Assembly: GCF_003121405.1 (NCBI RefSeq)
Contig: NZ_QBUY01000037.1
Coordinates: 1-64,000, forward strand
Source: Paraburkholderia sp. C35
GTDB lineage: Bacteria; Pseudomonadota; Gammaproteobacteria; Burkholderiales; Burkholderiaceae
DNA length: 64,000 bases
Direction: 5' to 3'
Shown here: positions 18,256-28,105 of the stretch, piece after piece
Layout: every line of letters begins with the position of its first letter
Numbering within the stretch: position 1 is the stretch's first letter
Notes under the pieces: generated by a model
What the model saw: only the letters and a program-made list of their open reading frames with translations
Told to the model about the DNA's origin: nothing
Database searches by the model: none
Program-made: the position numbers and the translations under genes

Positions 18256-19626
18256 TCAGGCTGTCTGCGCTACCTGTTTCTGCTGCGCCACAAACCGATT
18301 CTCCGGACGCGCCAACCCCAGATGATCCCTCAGCGTGCGCCCCGAATACTCCTTTCGAAACAGTCCGCGCCGCTGCAATTCCGGCACGACCAGATCAGCG
18401 AATTCGCTCAAGCCGCCAGGCAACCACGGCGACATGATATTGAACCCGTCCGCGCCTTCTTCTTCGAACCATTGCTGCAACTGATCCGCGATGCTCTGCG
18501 GCGTGCCGATCACCTGCTGATGCCCGCGCGCTCCGGCAATCCGCAAATACAACTGACGTATCGTTAGATTGTCGCGCCGCGCGAGATCGAGCAAAAGCCG
18601 TTGCCGGCTCTTGCCGCCATTGGTTTCCGGCAACTCCGGCACCGGTCCGTCGACATCGTATTTCGACAGATCCACACCGCCTGACATGTTCGACAGCAAC
18701 TGCAGCCCGACGACAGGATGAATCAGGTCCTGCAACGCATCGAACTTGTCCTGCGCCTCCTGCTGCGTTCTGCCGATGACAGGAAAGATGCCCGGCATGA
18801 TCTTCAGATCCTCGGGGCGCCGTCCATAACGCGCAAGCCGCCCTTTGACATCGCGATAGAACTGCTTCGCTTCGTCGAGCGTCTGATGGGCGACGAAGAT
18901 CACTTCAGCCGTTTGGGCGGCGAGTTCCCTGCCCGCGTCGGATGCGCCTGCCTGAATCACGACGGGCCGTCCCTGCGGCGAGCGCGCGACGTTCAACGGA
19001 CCGCGCACCTTGAAATGCTTGCCGCGATGTTCGAGCACGTGAAGCTTGTCGACATCGAAGTAGACGCCGCTCGCCTTGTCGCGCAGAAACGCATCGTCTT
19101 CCCAGCTATCCCACAGGCCCGTCACCACGTCGTGGAATTCCTTCGCGCGCTCATAGCGCAGCGCATGGTCGGGATGCTGGTCGAAGCCGAAGTTGTGCGC
19201 CTCCGTTTCCGTGCTCGATGTAACGAGATTCCAGCCTGACCGTCCGCCACTCAGATGATCGAGTGACGCAAACTTGCGCGCGACGTTGTACGGTTCGTTG
19301 AATGTTGTCGAAACCGTAGCGACGAGTCCGACATGGGACGTGACGACGGAAAGCGCCGACAGCAGCGTCAACGGTTCGAAGTGGTCGGCGCGCGCCGTGC
19401 GCGACAGCGAAGGCAGATGCGTGTCGCGCACACTGACGCTATCGGCGAAAAAGATCGCGTCGAATTTGGCGCGTTCCGCGATCTGTGCAAGCTGCGCGTA
19501 GTGTGAAAAGTCGAGTCCGCCTGTTGCATGCGTGTCCGGGTGGCGCCACGCGGCAATGTGATGACCCGTTTCCATCAGGAATGCGCCGAGACTGATCTGT
19601 CGTTGGTGTTGTCGTGCTTCGCTCAC
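18256..19626 (-). CDS. FMN-dependent monooxygenase, NtaA/SnaA/DszA type
   Basis: This luciferase-like flavin monooxygenase has 456 residues, the usual length for NtaA, SnaA and DszA. Seen motifs are HIAAWRHP near residue 20, TLLSALSVVTSHVGLVATVST, FNEPYNVARKFASLDHLSGGRSGWNLVTS and GRPVVIQAGASDAGRELAA, all typical of this branch rather than SsuD. It would use FMNH2 and O2 from a separate reductase, which I do not see in the window. The start is a GTG preceded by AAGGGA; the open frame runs 73 codons further but that part overlaps the ATPase gene. It ends the sulfonate ABC operon, so it probably frees sulfite or another usable group from an imported organosulfur compound. The substrate is unknown. 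Confidence 0.88.
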   Translation of the reverse strand: MSEARQHQRQISLGAFLMETGHHIAAWRHPDTHATGGLDFSHYAQLAQIAERAKFDAIFFADSVSVRDTHLPSLSRTARADHFEPLTLLSALSVVTSHVGLVATVSTTFNEPYNVARKFASLDHLSGGRSGWNLVTSSTETEAHNFGFDQHPDHALRYERAKEFHDVVTGLWDSWEDDAFLRDKASGVYFDVDKLHVLEHRGKHFKVRGPLNVARSPQGRPVVIQAGASDAGRELAAQTAEVIFVAHQTLDEAKQFYRDVKGRLARYGRRPEDLKIMPGIFPVIGRTQQEAQDKFDALQDLIHPVVGLQLLSNMSGGVDLSKYDVDGPVPELPETNGGKSRQRLLLDLARRDNLTIRQLYLRIAGARGHQQVIGTPQSIADQLQQWFEEEGADGFNIMSPWLPGGLSEFADLVVPELQRRGLFRKEYSGRTLRDHLGLARPENRFVAQQKQVAQTA

Positions 19627-19663
19627 TGTGGTTCCCTTGATCGAGGTCGAAAGAAATCGCGCT

Positions 19664-20521
19664 TTACCATGCAAGACGCCATTCGCCGATACGCGGTTCG
19701 CGTGCAGCCGCGCGTTGGCCGCCGCCGGGCGTGTCGTGATGGTCGGAGGCGGGGCGCTCGCTGAAATCGGCGAGGATCTGTTCGCGCAGTTGCGCGAAGC
19801 GTGCGTCGTTGCGTTCGCGCGGACGCGGCAGATCGACGTGCGCAATGCGCTTCACGCGGCCTGGGCGCGGTGCCATCGTCACGACGCGATCGCCCAGATA
19901 GATCGCTTCGTCAACGTCGTGCGTGACGAGAATCATCGTGATGCGTTCGTGTTCCCAGATGCGCTGCAACTCGTTTTGCAGACGGCTGCGCGTGAGTGCA
20001 TCGAGTGCGCCGAAGGGTTCGTCGAGCAGCAGCACGCGTGGCCGGTTCACGAGTCCGCGTGCAATTGCCACGCGCTGCGCCATGCCGCCCGATAGCTGAT
20101 GCGGATACGCATGCTCGAAACCTTCGAGACCAACCAGCGCCACATGCTCGGCCACCGCCTCGCGCTTCTGTTGCTGCGACAGCGGTGCGTTGCGCAAGGC
20201 CGCGAGTATGTTCTGCGATGCCGTGAGCCACGGAAACAGCCGATGATCCTGAAACACGATGCCGCGCTCCAGTGACGTATCGCGCACGCGCTCGCCATCG
20301 ACGCTGATGTTGCCGCGATAGTCGGCATCGAGTCCCGCGATCAGGCGCAGCAGTGTCGACTTGCCGCAACCGCTCGCGCCGAGCACGCTGACAAACTCGC
20401 CTTGCGCGATGTCGAGCGAAATATCGTCGAGTACGAGCAGGGCGCCGTTTGCTTCGTCCTGTTGCGGGTAGCGCTTGCTGACGTTACGAATGCGGATGCC
20501 TTCGGAGACTGTCGTGGACAT
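19664..20521 (-). CDS. ssuB: ABC transporter ATPase, sulfonate/nitrate/taurine type
   Basis: This cytoplasmic ATPase of an organosulfur importer has 285 residues. Visible are Walker A (GASGCGKST, residues 48-56), the Q-loop (GIVFQDHRLFPWL), the signature LSGGMAQRVAIARGL, Walker B (RVLLLDEPFGALD) and the H-loop (LVTHDVDEA). DHRLFPWLTA is characteristic of SsuB/TauB-type ATPases. The C-terminal 30 residues are a variable basic tail. It lies 33 bases after one permease and 37 bases before the monooxygenase on the same strand. Aliphatic sulfonates are the likely cargo by family and context; taurine, nitrate or thiamine-precursor import cannot be excluded. Confidence 0.9.
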   Translation of the reverse strand: MSTTVSEGIRIRNVSKRYPQQDEANGALLVLDDISLDIAQGEFVSVLGASGCGKSTLLRLIAGLDADYRGNISVDGERVRDTSLERGIVFQDHRLFPWLTASQNILAALRNAPLSQQQKREAVAEHVALVGLEGFEHAYPHQLSGGMAQRVAIARGLVNRPRVLLLDEPFGALDALTRSRLQNELQRIWEHERITMILVTHDVDEAIYLGDRVVTMAPRPGRVKRIAHVDLPRPRERNDARFAQLREQILADFSERPASDHHDTPGGGQRAAAREPRIGEWRLAW

Positions 20522-20554
20522 AGGGTGTTCCTTCGATGTGGTTGCCTGCTTGTG

Positions 20555-21433
20555 TCATGCCGCCGTGCGCCGCGCCAGCACACGCCGTTCGACGCCGCGC
20601 GCAAGGGCGTTGAGCGCCCAGCCGGTGATGCCGACGACGATGATGCCGAACAGCACCAGATCCATCCTGAACTGCTCGCTGCCGTCGATCAGCGTGTTGC
20701 CGATTCCGCTGCCCGCGACGAGCAGGTACTCGGCACCGAGCGTGGCGAGCCACGAATAGATCAGCGCGAGATAGATGCCCGTGAAAATCGACGGCAGCGC
20801 AGCGGGCAGGATCACGAAGCGCGCCATCTGCAGGCGCGAGTAGCGGAAAGCGCGTGCCACTTCCACGTAACGCGGCGAGACGGCGTGTATGCCGTCGCAT
20901 GTATGCGCAGCGACAGGCAGCAGCGCGGCCAGCGAGAGAAACACGACCTTCGCCATATCGCCGAGACCGAACCACACGGAGATCAGTGGGATCCACGCGA
21001 ACAGCGAGATCTGCTTGAAGGTATCGAAAGTCGGGCCGATCACGCGCGCGGCAACGCGCGAGAAGCCAAGTGCCGCGCCAAGCAGCAGGCCGCCCGCCGT
21101 GCCGATCACGAAACCGCTGGCTTCGCGCGCGAGCGACGCGGACCGCGCACGCAGCAGCGCACCGCTTTCGATCTGCTGCCAAGCGGTGCGCGCGACATCG
21201 GCAGGGCTGACCAGTAGGCCGCTCTTCACCAGATGCAGTGCCGACACGAGCCACCATAGTGCGAACGCAGCGAGCGGCAAGACGAGCCCGCGCCAGTTGA
21301 ACGCAGCCAGACGCTTTTTCAGCGCGGATTCGCGCGCGGGTGTGACGGGCGCATCGCAACTGCATGGCGGTGGCCCGCTGATCTTGCGCGGTGAGAACAG
21401 CCGTGACGGCGATAGCGAACGCGTGAACGACAT
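20555..21433 (-). CDS. ssuC: ABC permease, SsuC type (first of two)
   Basis: This inner-membrane permease of 292 residues has about six membrane helices. The first is near residues 50-70 (LVLPLAAFALWWLVSAL) after a long basic cytoplasmic N-terminus. The EAA loop lies in YVEVARAFRYSRLQMARFVILPAALPSI, the contact site for the ATPase. The start is the ATG of MSFTRSLSPSR, 23 bases after the stop of the other permease; the frame stays open far upstream but that part is antisense-like noise. Having two dissimilar permease genes suggests a heterodimeric channel, whereas the E. coli SsuC channel is encoded by one gene. Confidence 0.88.
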   Translation of the reverse strand: MSFTRSLSPSRLFSPRKISGPPPCSCDAPVTPARESALKKRLAAFNWRGLVLPLAAFALWWLVSALHLVKSGLLVSPADVARTAWQQIESGALLRARSASLAREASGFVIGTAGGLLLGAALGFSRVAARVIGPTFDTFKQISLFAWIPLISVWFGLGDMAKVVFLSLAALLPVAAHTCDGIHAVSPRYVEVARAFRYSRLQMARFVILPAALPSIFTGIYLALIYSWLATLGAEYLLVAGSGIGNTLIDGSEQFRMDLVLFGIIVVGITGWALNALARGVERRVLARRTAA

Positions 21434-21456
21434 GACGTATGCCTCGATCGAATGGT

Positions 21457-22314
21457 TTATTCGCGGAACGCGGAAGGTTGCCCGCGCCGCAGACGGGCTT
21501 CGAGCGCATCGAGCGCGCGGTTGATCGCAAAGCCGATTGCACCGACGATCACGACGGACGCCATCACCAGATCGAGCTGGAACAGCTGTCGGCCATACAC
21601 GATCAGGTAACCCAGCCCTTCCGACGATGCCACCAGTTCCACCACGACAAGCGCGAGCCACGCTTTCGTGAAGGCGAGCCGCACGCCCGTGGCGAGTGTC
21701 GGCACGGCGGCAGGCAGTACGACGTAAGCAATGCGCTGCCAGCGGTTGTAGCCGAACACGCGCGCGACTTCGTCGAGCGTGGCGGGTGTTTGTCGCACGC
21801 CTTGCATCGTGCTCAGCGTGACGGGCACGAGCGCGGCGTGAGCGATCAGCAGATACTTGAGCGGCTCGCCGACGCCGACCAGCAACAGCAGAAACGGCAG
21901 CCAACCGAGCACGGGAATCTGCACCAGCGCGTTGAACGCGGGCAGCACATAGGCTTCCACGGTGCGCGACAAACCCAAAGCCGCGCCGATCAGCACGCCC
22001 GCCAATGTGCCGACACCGAAGCCAACCAGCACCCGTTGCAGGCTCACCAGCGTGTTGCGCACGAGATCGCCGCTCACGGCGAGTTCGTGCAGCGTGTCGA
22101 ATACCTGTTGTGGCGGCGGCAGAATCTGCGGCGCGATCCAGCCGCGCGCACAGCCGATGCTCCAGAGCGCGAACAGCGCAGCGGGCAGCAGCCAGGGCGC
22201 GAGATGCCACGCGACCGTGCGAAGACGGCGTCGCGCATGCTCATGGGTGTCACTCGCAGGGTCCGATGTGGCGCGCTTCGACACGACGGCCCACTGATCC
22301 ATTGCCTTGCTCAT
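21457..22314 (-). CDS. ABC permease, SsuC type (second of two)
   Basis: This 285-residue permease has a binding-protein-dependent transport domain. The EAA loop is TLDEVARVFGYNRWQRIAYVVLPAAVPTL, and membrane segments include WLLPAALFALWSIGC and VLGWLPFLLLLVGVG. It is clearly related to, but distinct from, the neighbouring permease. The start is the ATG of MSKAMDQWAV; ATG at 22302 is an alternative. The upstream binding-protein gene ends 11 bases before this start. Its place between the binding protein and the second permease shows that all five genes are co-transcribed. Confidence 0.87.
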   Translation of the reverse strand: MSKAMDQWAVVSKRATSDPASDTHEHARRRLRTVAWHLAPWLLPAALFALWSIGCARGWIAPQILPPPQQVFDTLHELAVSGDLVRNTLVSLQRVLVGFGVGTLAGVLIGAALGLSRTVEAYVLPAFNALVQIPVLGWLPFLLLLVGVGEPLKYLLIAHAALVPVTLSTMQGVRQTPATLDEVARVFGYNRWQRIAYVVLPAAVPTLATGVRLAFTKAWLALVVVELVASSEGLGYLIVYGRQLFQLDLVMASVVIVGAIGFAINRALDALEARLRRGQPSAFRE

Positions 22315-22325
22315 CGCGGCCTCCG

Positions 22326-23408
22326 TCAGCCTAGCGGCTTGCCTTGCGCGTCGTAGCGCGTCCAGTAGTGATCGAGCGACTGCGTGCGCAGCGCGTTGTC
22401 GAGATAACGCGTTTCGAACCAGCCATCCACGTCGACAGGCTGACGGATCAGCTTGAGTTTGAGCGCGTCGCTCGCCACCGCCTTGTAGCGCGCGACGATG
22501 AACGGATCGATCAGCGGCGAATTGCGCGACTTCAGGCTGTCCTTGCCAAACTCCGCCTGCCACGATTCGTAGCTCACACCGCTTTTGGCCCACAGCTTGA
22601 AGAGGGCATCGCGGTTCGCTTCGTCGGACGACCATTGCGAGCCTTTGACGAACACATTGACCACGCGCTGCACGATGTCGGGATGCGCGCGATCGAAATC
22701 GTCGAGTACGAGCAGATGCGATTGACGCGTGTATTGCGGCCCATCCGTCTGCGACTCGTAGATGATTTTCGCCAGTCCCTGATCGCGCAGCTTGTAGAGG
22801 TGGTAATCGTTGACCGACGCGTCGATACCTTTCGACGACAACGCCGCCAGCGAACTCGCCGAATCGAGATTGATCACGCGCAGATCGCGTTCGTCGAGCT
22901 GGTTGGCGGCGAGCACGTTATCCGCGACGAGCTGCAGATTGGTGCCGCGAAAAATCGACACGCGCCGTCCCTTCAGATCCTTCACCGACTGCACGTTCGA
23001 ATCGGGTGGCACGCCGATCTTCACGCCAGTACGGACGCCGGATTCGAGCAGAATGCGCGTTTTCAGCCCGTTCGCGCGGCCAAGCACGGCGGGCAGATCG
23101 CCCTGAAACGCGAAGTCGAGCGATTTGTCGGCGATGGCTTCGTTGACGGCCGGTCCTGCGCCCTTGAAGAACAGCCATTCGACCTTGATGCCATCGGCGG
23201 CGAATTCCTTTTCGAGCAGTTGCTGCTGCTGCACGGTCGCAGCGGGCGAGCCGCCGAAGGTAGGTGGATCGCCTGTGCCTTGCTGCGCGACACCGATGCG
23301 GATCACGGCGGGTTTATCGGCGTGCGCTTGCGGCACGGTGAACGCCAGCGCAGTCGCAAGCAGAACGGACTTCACGAGCGTGAAGGTGCGGCGGATTCGG
23401 TTGTCCAT
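22326..23408 (-). CDS. ssuA: Sulfonate/nitrate ABC periplasmic binding protein
   Basis: This periplasmic solute-binding protein has 360 residues. A signal peptide (basic MDNRIRR, hydrophobic core, AHA cleavage near residue 30) precedes IRIGVAQQGTGDPPTFGGSPAATVQQQQLLEKEF. The fold markers AADGIKVEWLFFKGAGPAVNEAIADKSLDFAFQGDLPA and VKDLKGRRVSIFRGTNLQLVADNVL match the SsuA/TauA/NrtA family. It is the likely first gene of the transporter operon; the methyltransferase gene lies 56 bases upstream on the same strand. The ligand is probably an organosulfonate, judged from the monooxygenase at the operon end. No strong ribosome-binding site is evident before the ATG. Confidence 0.9.
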   Translation of the reverse strand: MDNRIRRTFTLVKSVLLATALAFTVPQAHADKPAVIRIGVAQQGTGDPPTFGGSPAATVQQQQLLEKEFAADGIKVEWLFFKGAGPAVNEAIADKSLDFAFQGDLPAVLGRANGLKTRILLESGVRTGVKIGVPPDSNVQSVKDLKGRRVSIFRGTNLQLVADNVLAANQLDERDLRVINLDSASSLAALSSKGIDASVNDYHLYKLRDQGLAKIIYESQTDGPQYTRQSHLLVLDDFDRAHPDIVQRVVNVFVKGSQWSSDEANRDALFKLWAKSGVSYESWQAEFGKDSLKSRNSPLIDPFIVARYKAVASDALKLKLIRQPVDVDGWFETRYLDNALRTQSLDHYWTRYDAQGKPLG

Positions 23409-23464
23409 TGAATAAGCGGATTCGTTTGAATGAGGAGATGAGCGGCGGGCGGCTGCCGGCGGGC

Positions 23465-24274
23465 TCAATGCGCGAGCGGTTTGCGCGCTGTGGCGAAGAT
23501 CATGCGGCGCGTCAGCTGCAGGCCGCGCGGACCGCGATGCGCTTCGAGCGCAACGGCGAGACGCGCGCGCAAATGCGCCACCTGTGGCTCAGGAAGCGAC
23601 GACAGGAAGTTGCCGAACGAACTGGCGCGGCTGAAGGACAGCACATCGTCGACGGTGTCGAAGGCGTCGTCGAATGCGCGGATTTCATTGAGCGTGACCT
23701 CGAAACCCAGCGACACGAGCAGCGTCGCCGCGCTATCGCGCGTGAGCTTGTTCGGCGCGCCGATGTCGGCGTGTTGCGACTCAGGGTCGCTGTCGGTCAA
23801 TGCGTGCAGCACGCGATGCAGATCGTGCGGCACATCGGCAGGCATGGTCGTGAAGCCGATCCGGCCGCCCGGCTTCAGCACGCGCCACGCTTCGCGCAAG
23901 GCCTGTTGCTGGTCCGGTATCCAGTGAATCACGCTGTTCAGGTAGACGACGTCGAAGTGCGCATCGGCGATGCCGGCGAGATCCTCGGCGCGGCCTACGC
24001 GTGCCGCGAAACGGCCCTGTGCACGTTGCAATGCGCGTTCGACCCGTAATGGCAAGGGATCGAGTCCGAGCGCTTCGCCTTGCGGGCCGACGCGTTGCGC
24101 GGCGGATTCCGTCAGACGGCCCGTGCCGCAGCCGACGTCGAGCACGCGTTCGCCTTCGCGCAGAGCGAGCGCGTCGAGCAGTTGCAGACCGTGATTGAAC
24201 TGGCGAATGCCGAGCCGATCGTATTCATCGGCGAGCGTGGCGGAATCGAGTTGCAGGCTGGGTGCTTTCGACAT
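23465..24274 (-). CDS. Class I SAM-dependent methyltransferase
   Basis: This 269-residue protein has the class I methyltransferase fold. Motif I is RVLDVGCGTGRLTE (residues 43-56), followed by LGLDPLPLRVERAL and DVVYLNSVIHWIPDQQQALREAWRVLKPGG, a Methyltransf_11/25-type arrangement. I cannot name its acceptor. It lies directly upstream of the sulfonate transporter on the same strand with a 56-base gap and may share its transcript. That would fit a role in thiol or sulfur-compound methylation, but this is inference. The gene upstream (phoU) is 211 bases away, so a promoter probably lies in 24275-24485. Confidence 0.8.
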   Translation of the reverse strand: MSKAPSLQLDSATLADEYDRLGIRQFNHGLQLLDALALREGERVLDVGCGTGRLTESAAQRVGPQGEALGLDPLPLRVERALQRAQGRFAARVGRAEDLAGIADAHFDVVYLNSVIHWIPDQQQALREAWRVLKPGGRIGFTTMPADVPHDLHRVLHALTDSDPESQHADIGAPNKLTRDSAATLLVSLGFEVTLNEIRAFDDAFDTVDDVLSFSRASSFGNFLSSLPEPQVAHLRARLAVALEAHRGPRGLQLTRRMIFATARKPLAH

Positions 24275-24485
24275 AGGAATGAGCGCATCCGTCGTAGTGG
24301 AGCGCTCATTCTTGTCGACGCAGTACGTCAGGACAAGAAAGCAATCGAGCTATTCATATGCGCTGCGATGCTTTTCTGCCGCAGTTTGATGCGTGATGTC
24401 CGCTATCGTGAACGGGCATCTGCAACAGTGAATATTGCCGATGCCTGTTTGGCGGGATTGCCGGTTACGCGTGCTGCGCGCCGCT

Positions 24486-25193
24486 TCAATCTGTCAGCGC
24501 TTCGCGTTCGAGCTCGCGCAGCGGAATGTGGCGGACATCGCGCCCCTTCACGACGAACACGACAAATTCCGCAATGTTCTTCGCGTGATCGCCGATGCGC
24601 TCCAGCGCCTTCGCGATAAACAGATATTCGAGGCCAACCGAAATGTTGCGCGGCGTTTCGTTCATATGCGTCGCGAGCCGCTGCACAAAGGTGCGGAATA
24701 CTTCGTCGATGGCCTTGTCGTCGCGCACGATCTGCGCAGCGGCGGCGGCATCCATGCGTGCGAACGCGTCGAGCACGCGATGCAGGATGGACGACGCCAT
24801 CTCACCGCATTTCTTCAGTTCAGTCAGCGACACGGAAGACGGGCTGCCCTGTTCGTCGATACGGCGCATGCGCTTGGAGATCTTGCGCGCTTCGTCGCCC
24901 ATGCGTTCGAGGTTGGTCACGCATTTCGACATTGCCATCAGCAGGCGCAGGTCGCGTGCAGCGGGCTGACGGCGCGCGATCACGCGATGAATTTCTTCGT
25001 CGATTTCGACTTCGAGCGCGTTCAGTTCGTGTTCGCTGGCACGGATGTCTTCGACCAGCGACGGATCGTAGGCGTCGAGCAGGGACAGACAGCGGGTGAT
25101 TTGCCGTTCGACCACGCCGCCCATTTCCAGCAGGTTGGTCGAGAGCATGTTGAGCGAGGCGTCGAACTGACTCGAGAGATGCTTGTCGGACAT
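24486..25193 (-). CDS. phoU: Phosphate-signalling regulator PhoU
   Basis: PhoU is a 235-residue all-helical protein that restrains PhoR and the Pst phosphate transporter. Two three-helix repeats are visible, each with the metal-site motifs: NLERMGDEARKISKR near the middle of the first, and ALERIGDHAKNIAEFVVF near the end. The start is the ATG of MSDKHLSSQ; an upstream in-frame start adds six residues. PhoU genes normally end a pstSCAB-phoU operon. Here the neighbours are katG on one side and a methyltransferase on the other, so this copy is separated from pst genes within the window. A second PhoU may exist elsewhere in the genome. Confidence 0.95.
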   Translation of the reverse strand: MSDKHLSSQFDASLNMLSTNLLEMGGVVERQITRCLSLLDAYDPSLVEDIRASEHELNALEVEIDEEIHRVIARRQPAARDLRLLMAMSKCVTNLERMGDEARKISKRMRRIDEQGSPSSVSLTELKKCGEMASSILHRVLDAFARMDAAAAAQIVRDDKAIDEVFRTFVQRLATHMNETPRNISVGLEYLFIAKALERIGDHAKNIAEFVVFVVKGRDVRHIPLRELEREALTD

Positions 25194-25452
25194 GATTCGC
25201 CTCCTTGCCACGCAGGCGCATTGATGATTGGAAGACGACCTGCCGCGTTAGGGGCAGATGACGCCTGAAACCGTATATATCGTTTTATGTTAACGGTGCA
25301 AAAATACGTATGCAAGGCGGGAGAACGCTGTGCGCAGGGGCGTTGTATGGAGGCAACTGGGGGGTTGTAATATTGTGCGATTTTGCTTTTTTTAGTTTTT
25401 GTTTCGCATGCCGGCGGTTTCTGCCGCGTGTGATGCTGCTGGCGGTGTGAAG

Positions 25453-25477
25453 GCGTTGCCCCATCCAGGGGCAACGC
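25453..25477. repeat. GC-rich hairpin between phoU and katG
   Basis: GCGTTGCCCC (25453-25462) and GGGGCAACGC (25468-25477) form a perfect 10-base stem with a 5-base loop. The second arm recurs in the hairpin-repeat region at the window start (about 68-77). It lies 28 bases past the katG stop and could end that transcript, although no U-run follows on the minus strand. The surrounding 311-base gap (25194-25504) also has a T-rich tract at about 25381-25404 and should contain the phoU promoter; I see no Pho box and no gene in it. Confidence 0.5.
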
Positions 25478-25504
25478 GCAAAGGGTCAAGTTACATCGCG
25501 GTAG

Positions 25505-27766
<2,262 letters not shown>

Positions 27767-28105
27767 GCGTCGTCTCCTTGTGAGGATCTCTACTCTGCTT
27801 TCTACGATGGTGTCAGGCTCGTGTGACAGACAGTCGGCCCACCTCGGGTGTGGGTTCGCGAACGCGCCGGCATGCGCGATTGCGCATATCGTGGCGTGTC
27901 GGCATATCTGTGCCACTTCAATATATGCGACGGCGGAGCGCAACTGAATTCGATTGCGGCAATGCCGCCCATAGACCACCGCTATAGCGCTCATTGCCGT
28001 GGTCTTCGGATGAAACGCTGCGCTGCATCACGTATTCTTTTTGGGTTTGCATGTCGGCCCGCCCTGATTCCAGCTGGATGCGCAATCGAACCTGAGGAGC
28101 AGAAC
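27767..28105. promoter_or_regulatory. Divergent promoter region, katG and FAD hydroxylase
   Basis: This 339-base gap separates divergent genes and holds no plausible gene. Seen in it are an inverted repeat ATGCGC-GATT-GCGCAT (27872-27887), a direct repeat GCATATC (27884-27890 and 27902-27908) and the palindrome CGCTATAGCG (27980-27989). AAGGAGACGACGC sits before katG and GAGGAGCAGAAC before the hydroxylase. No confident OxyR site was recognised. Operator roles for these repeats are inference. Confidence 0.35.
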
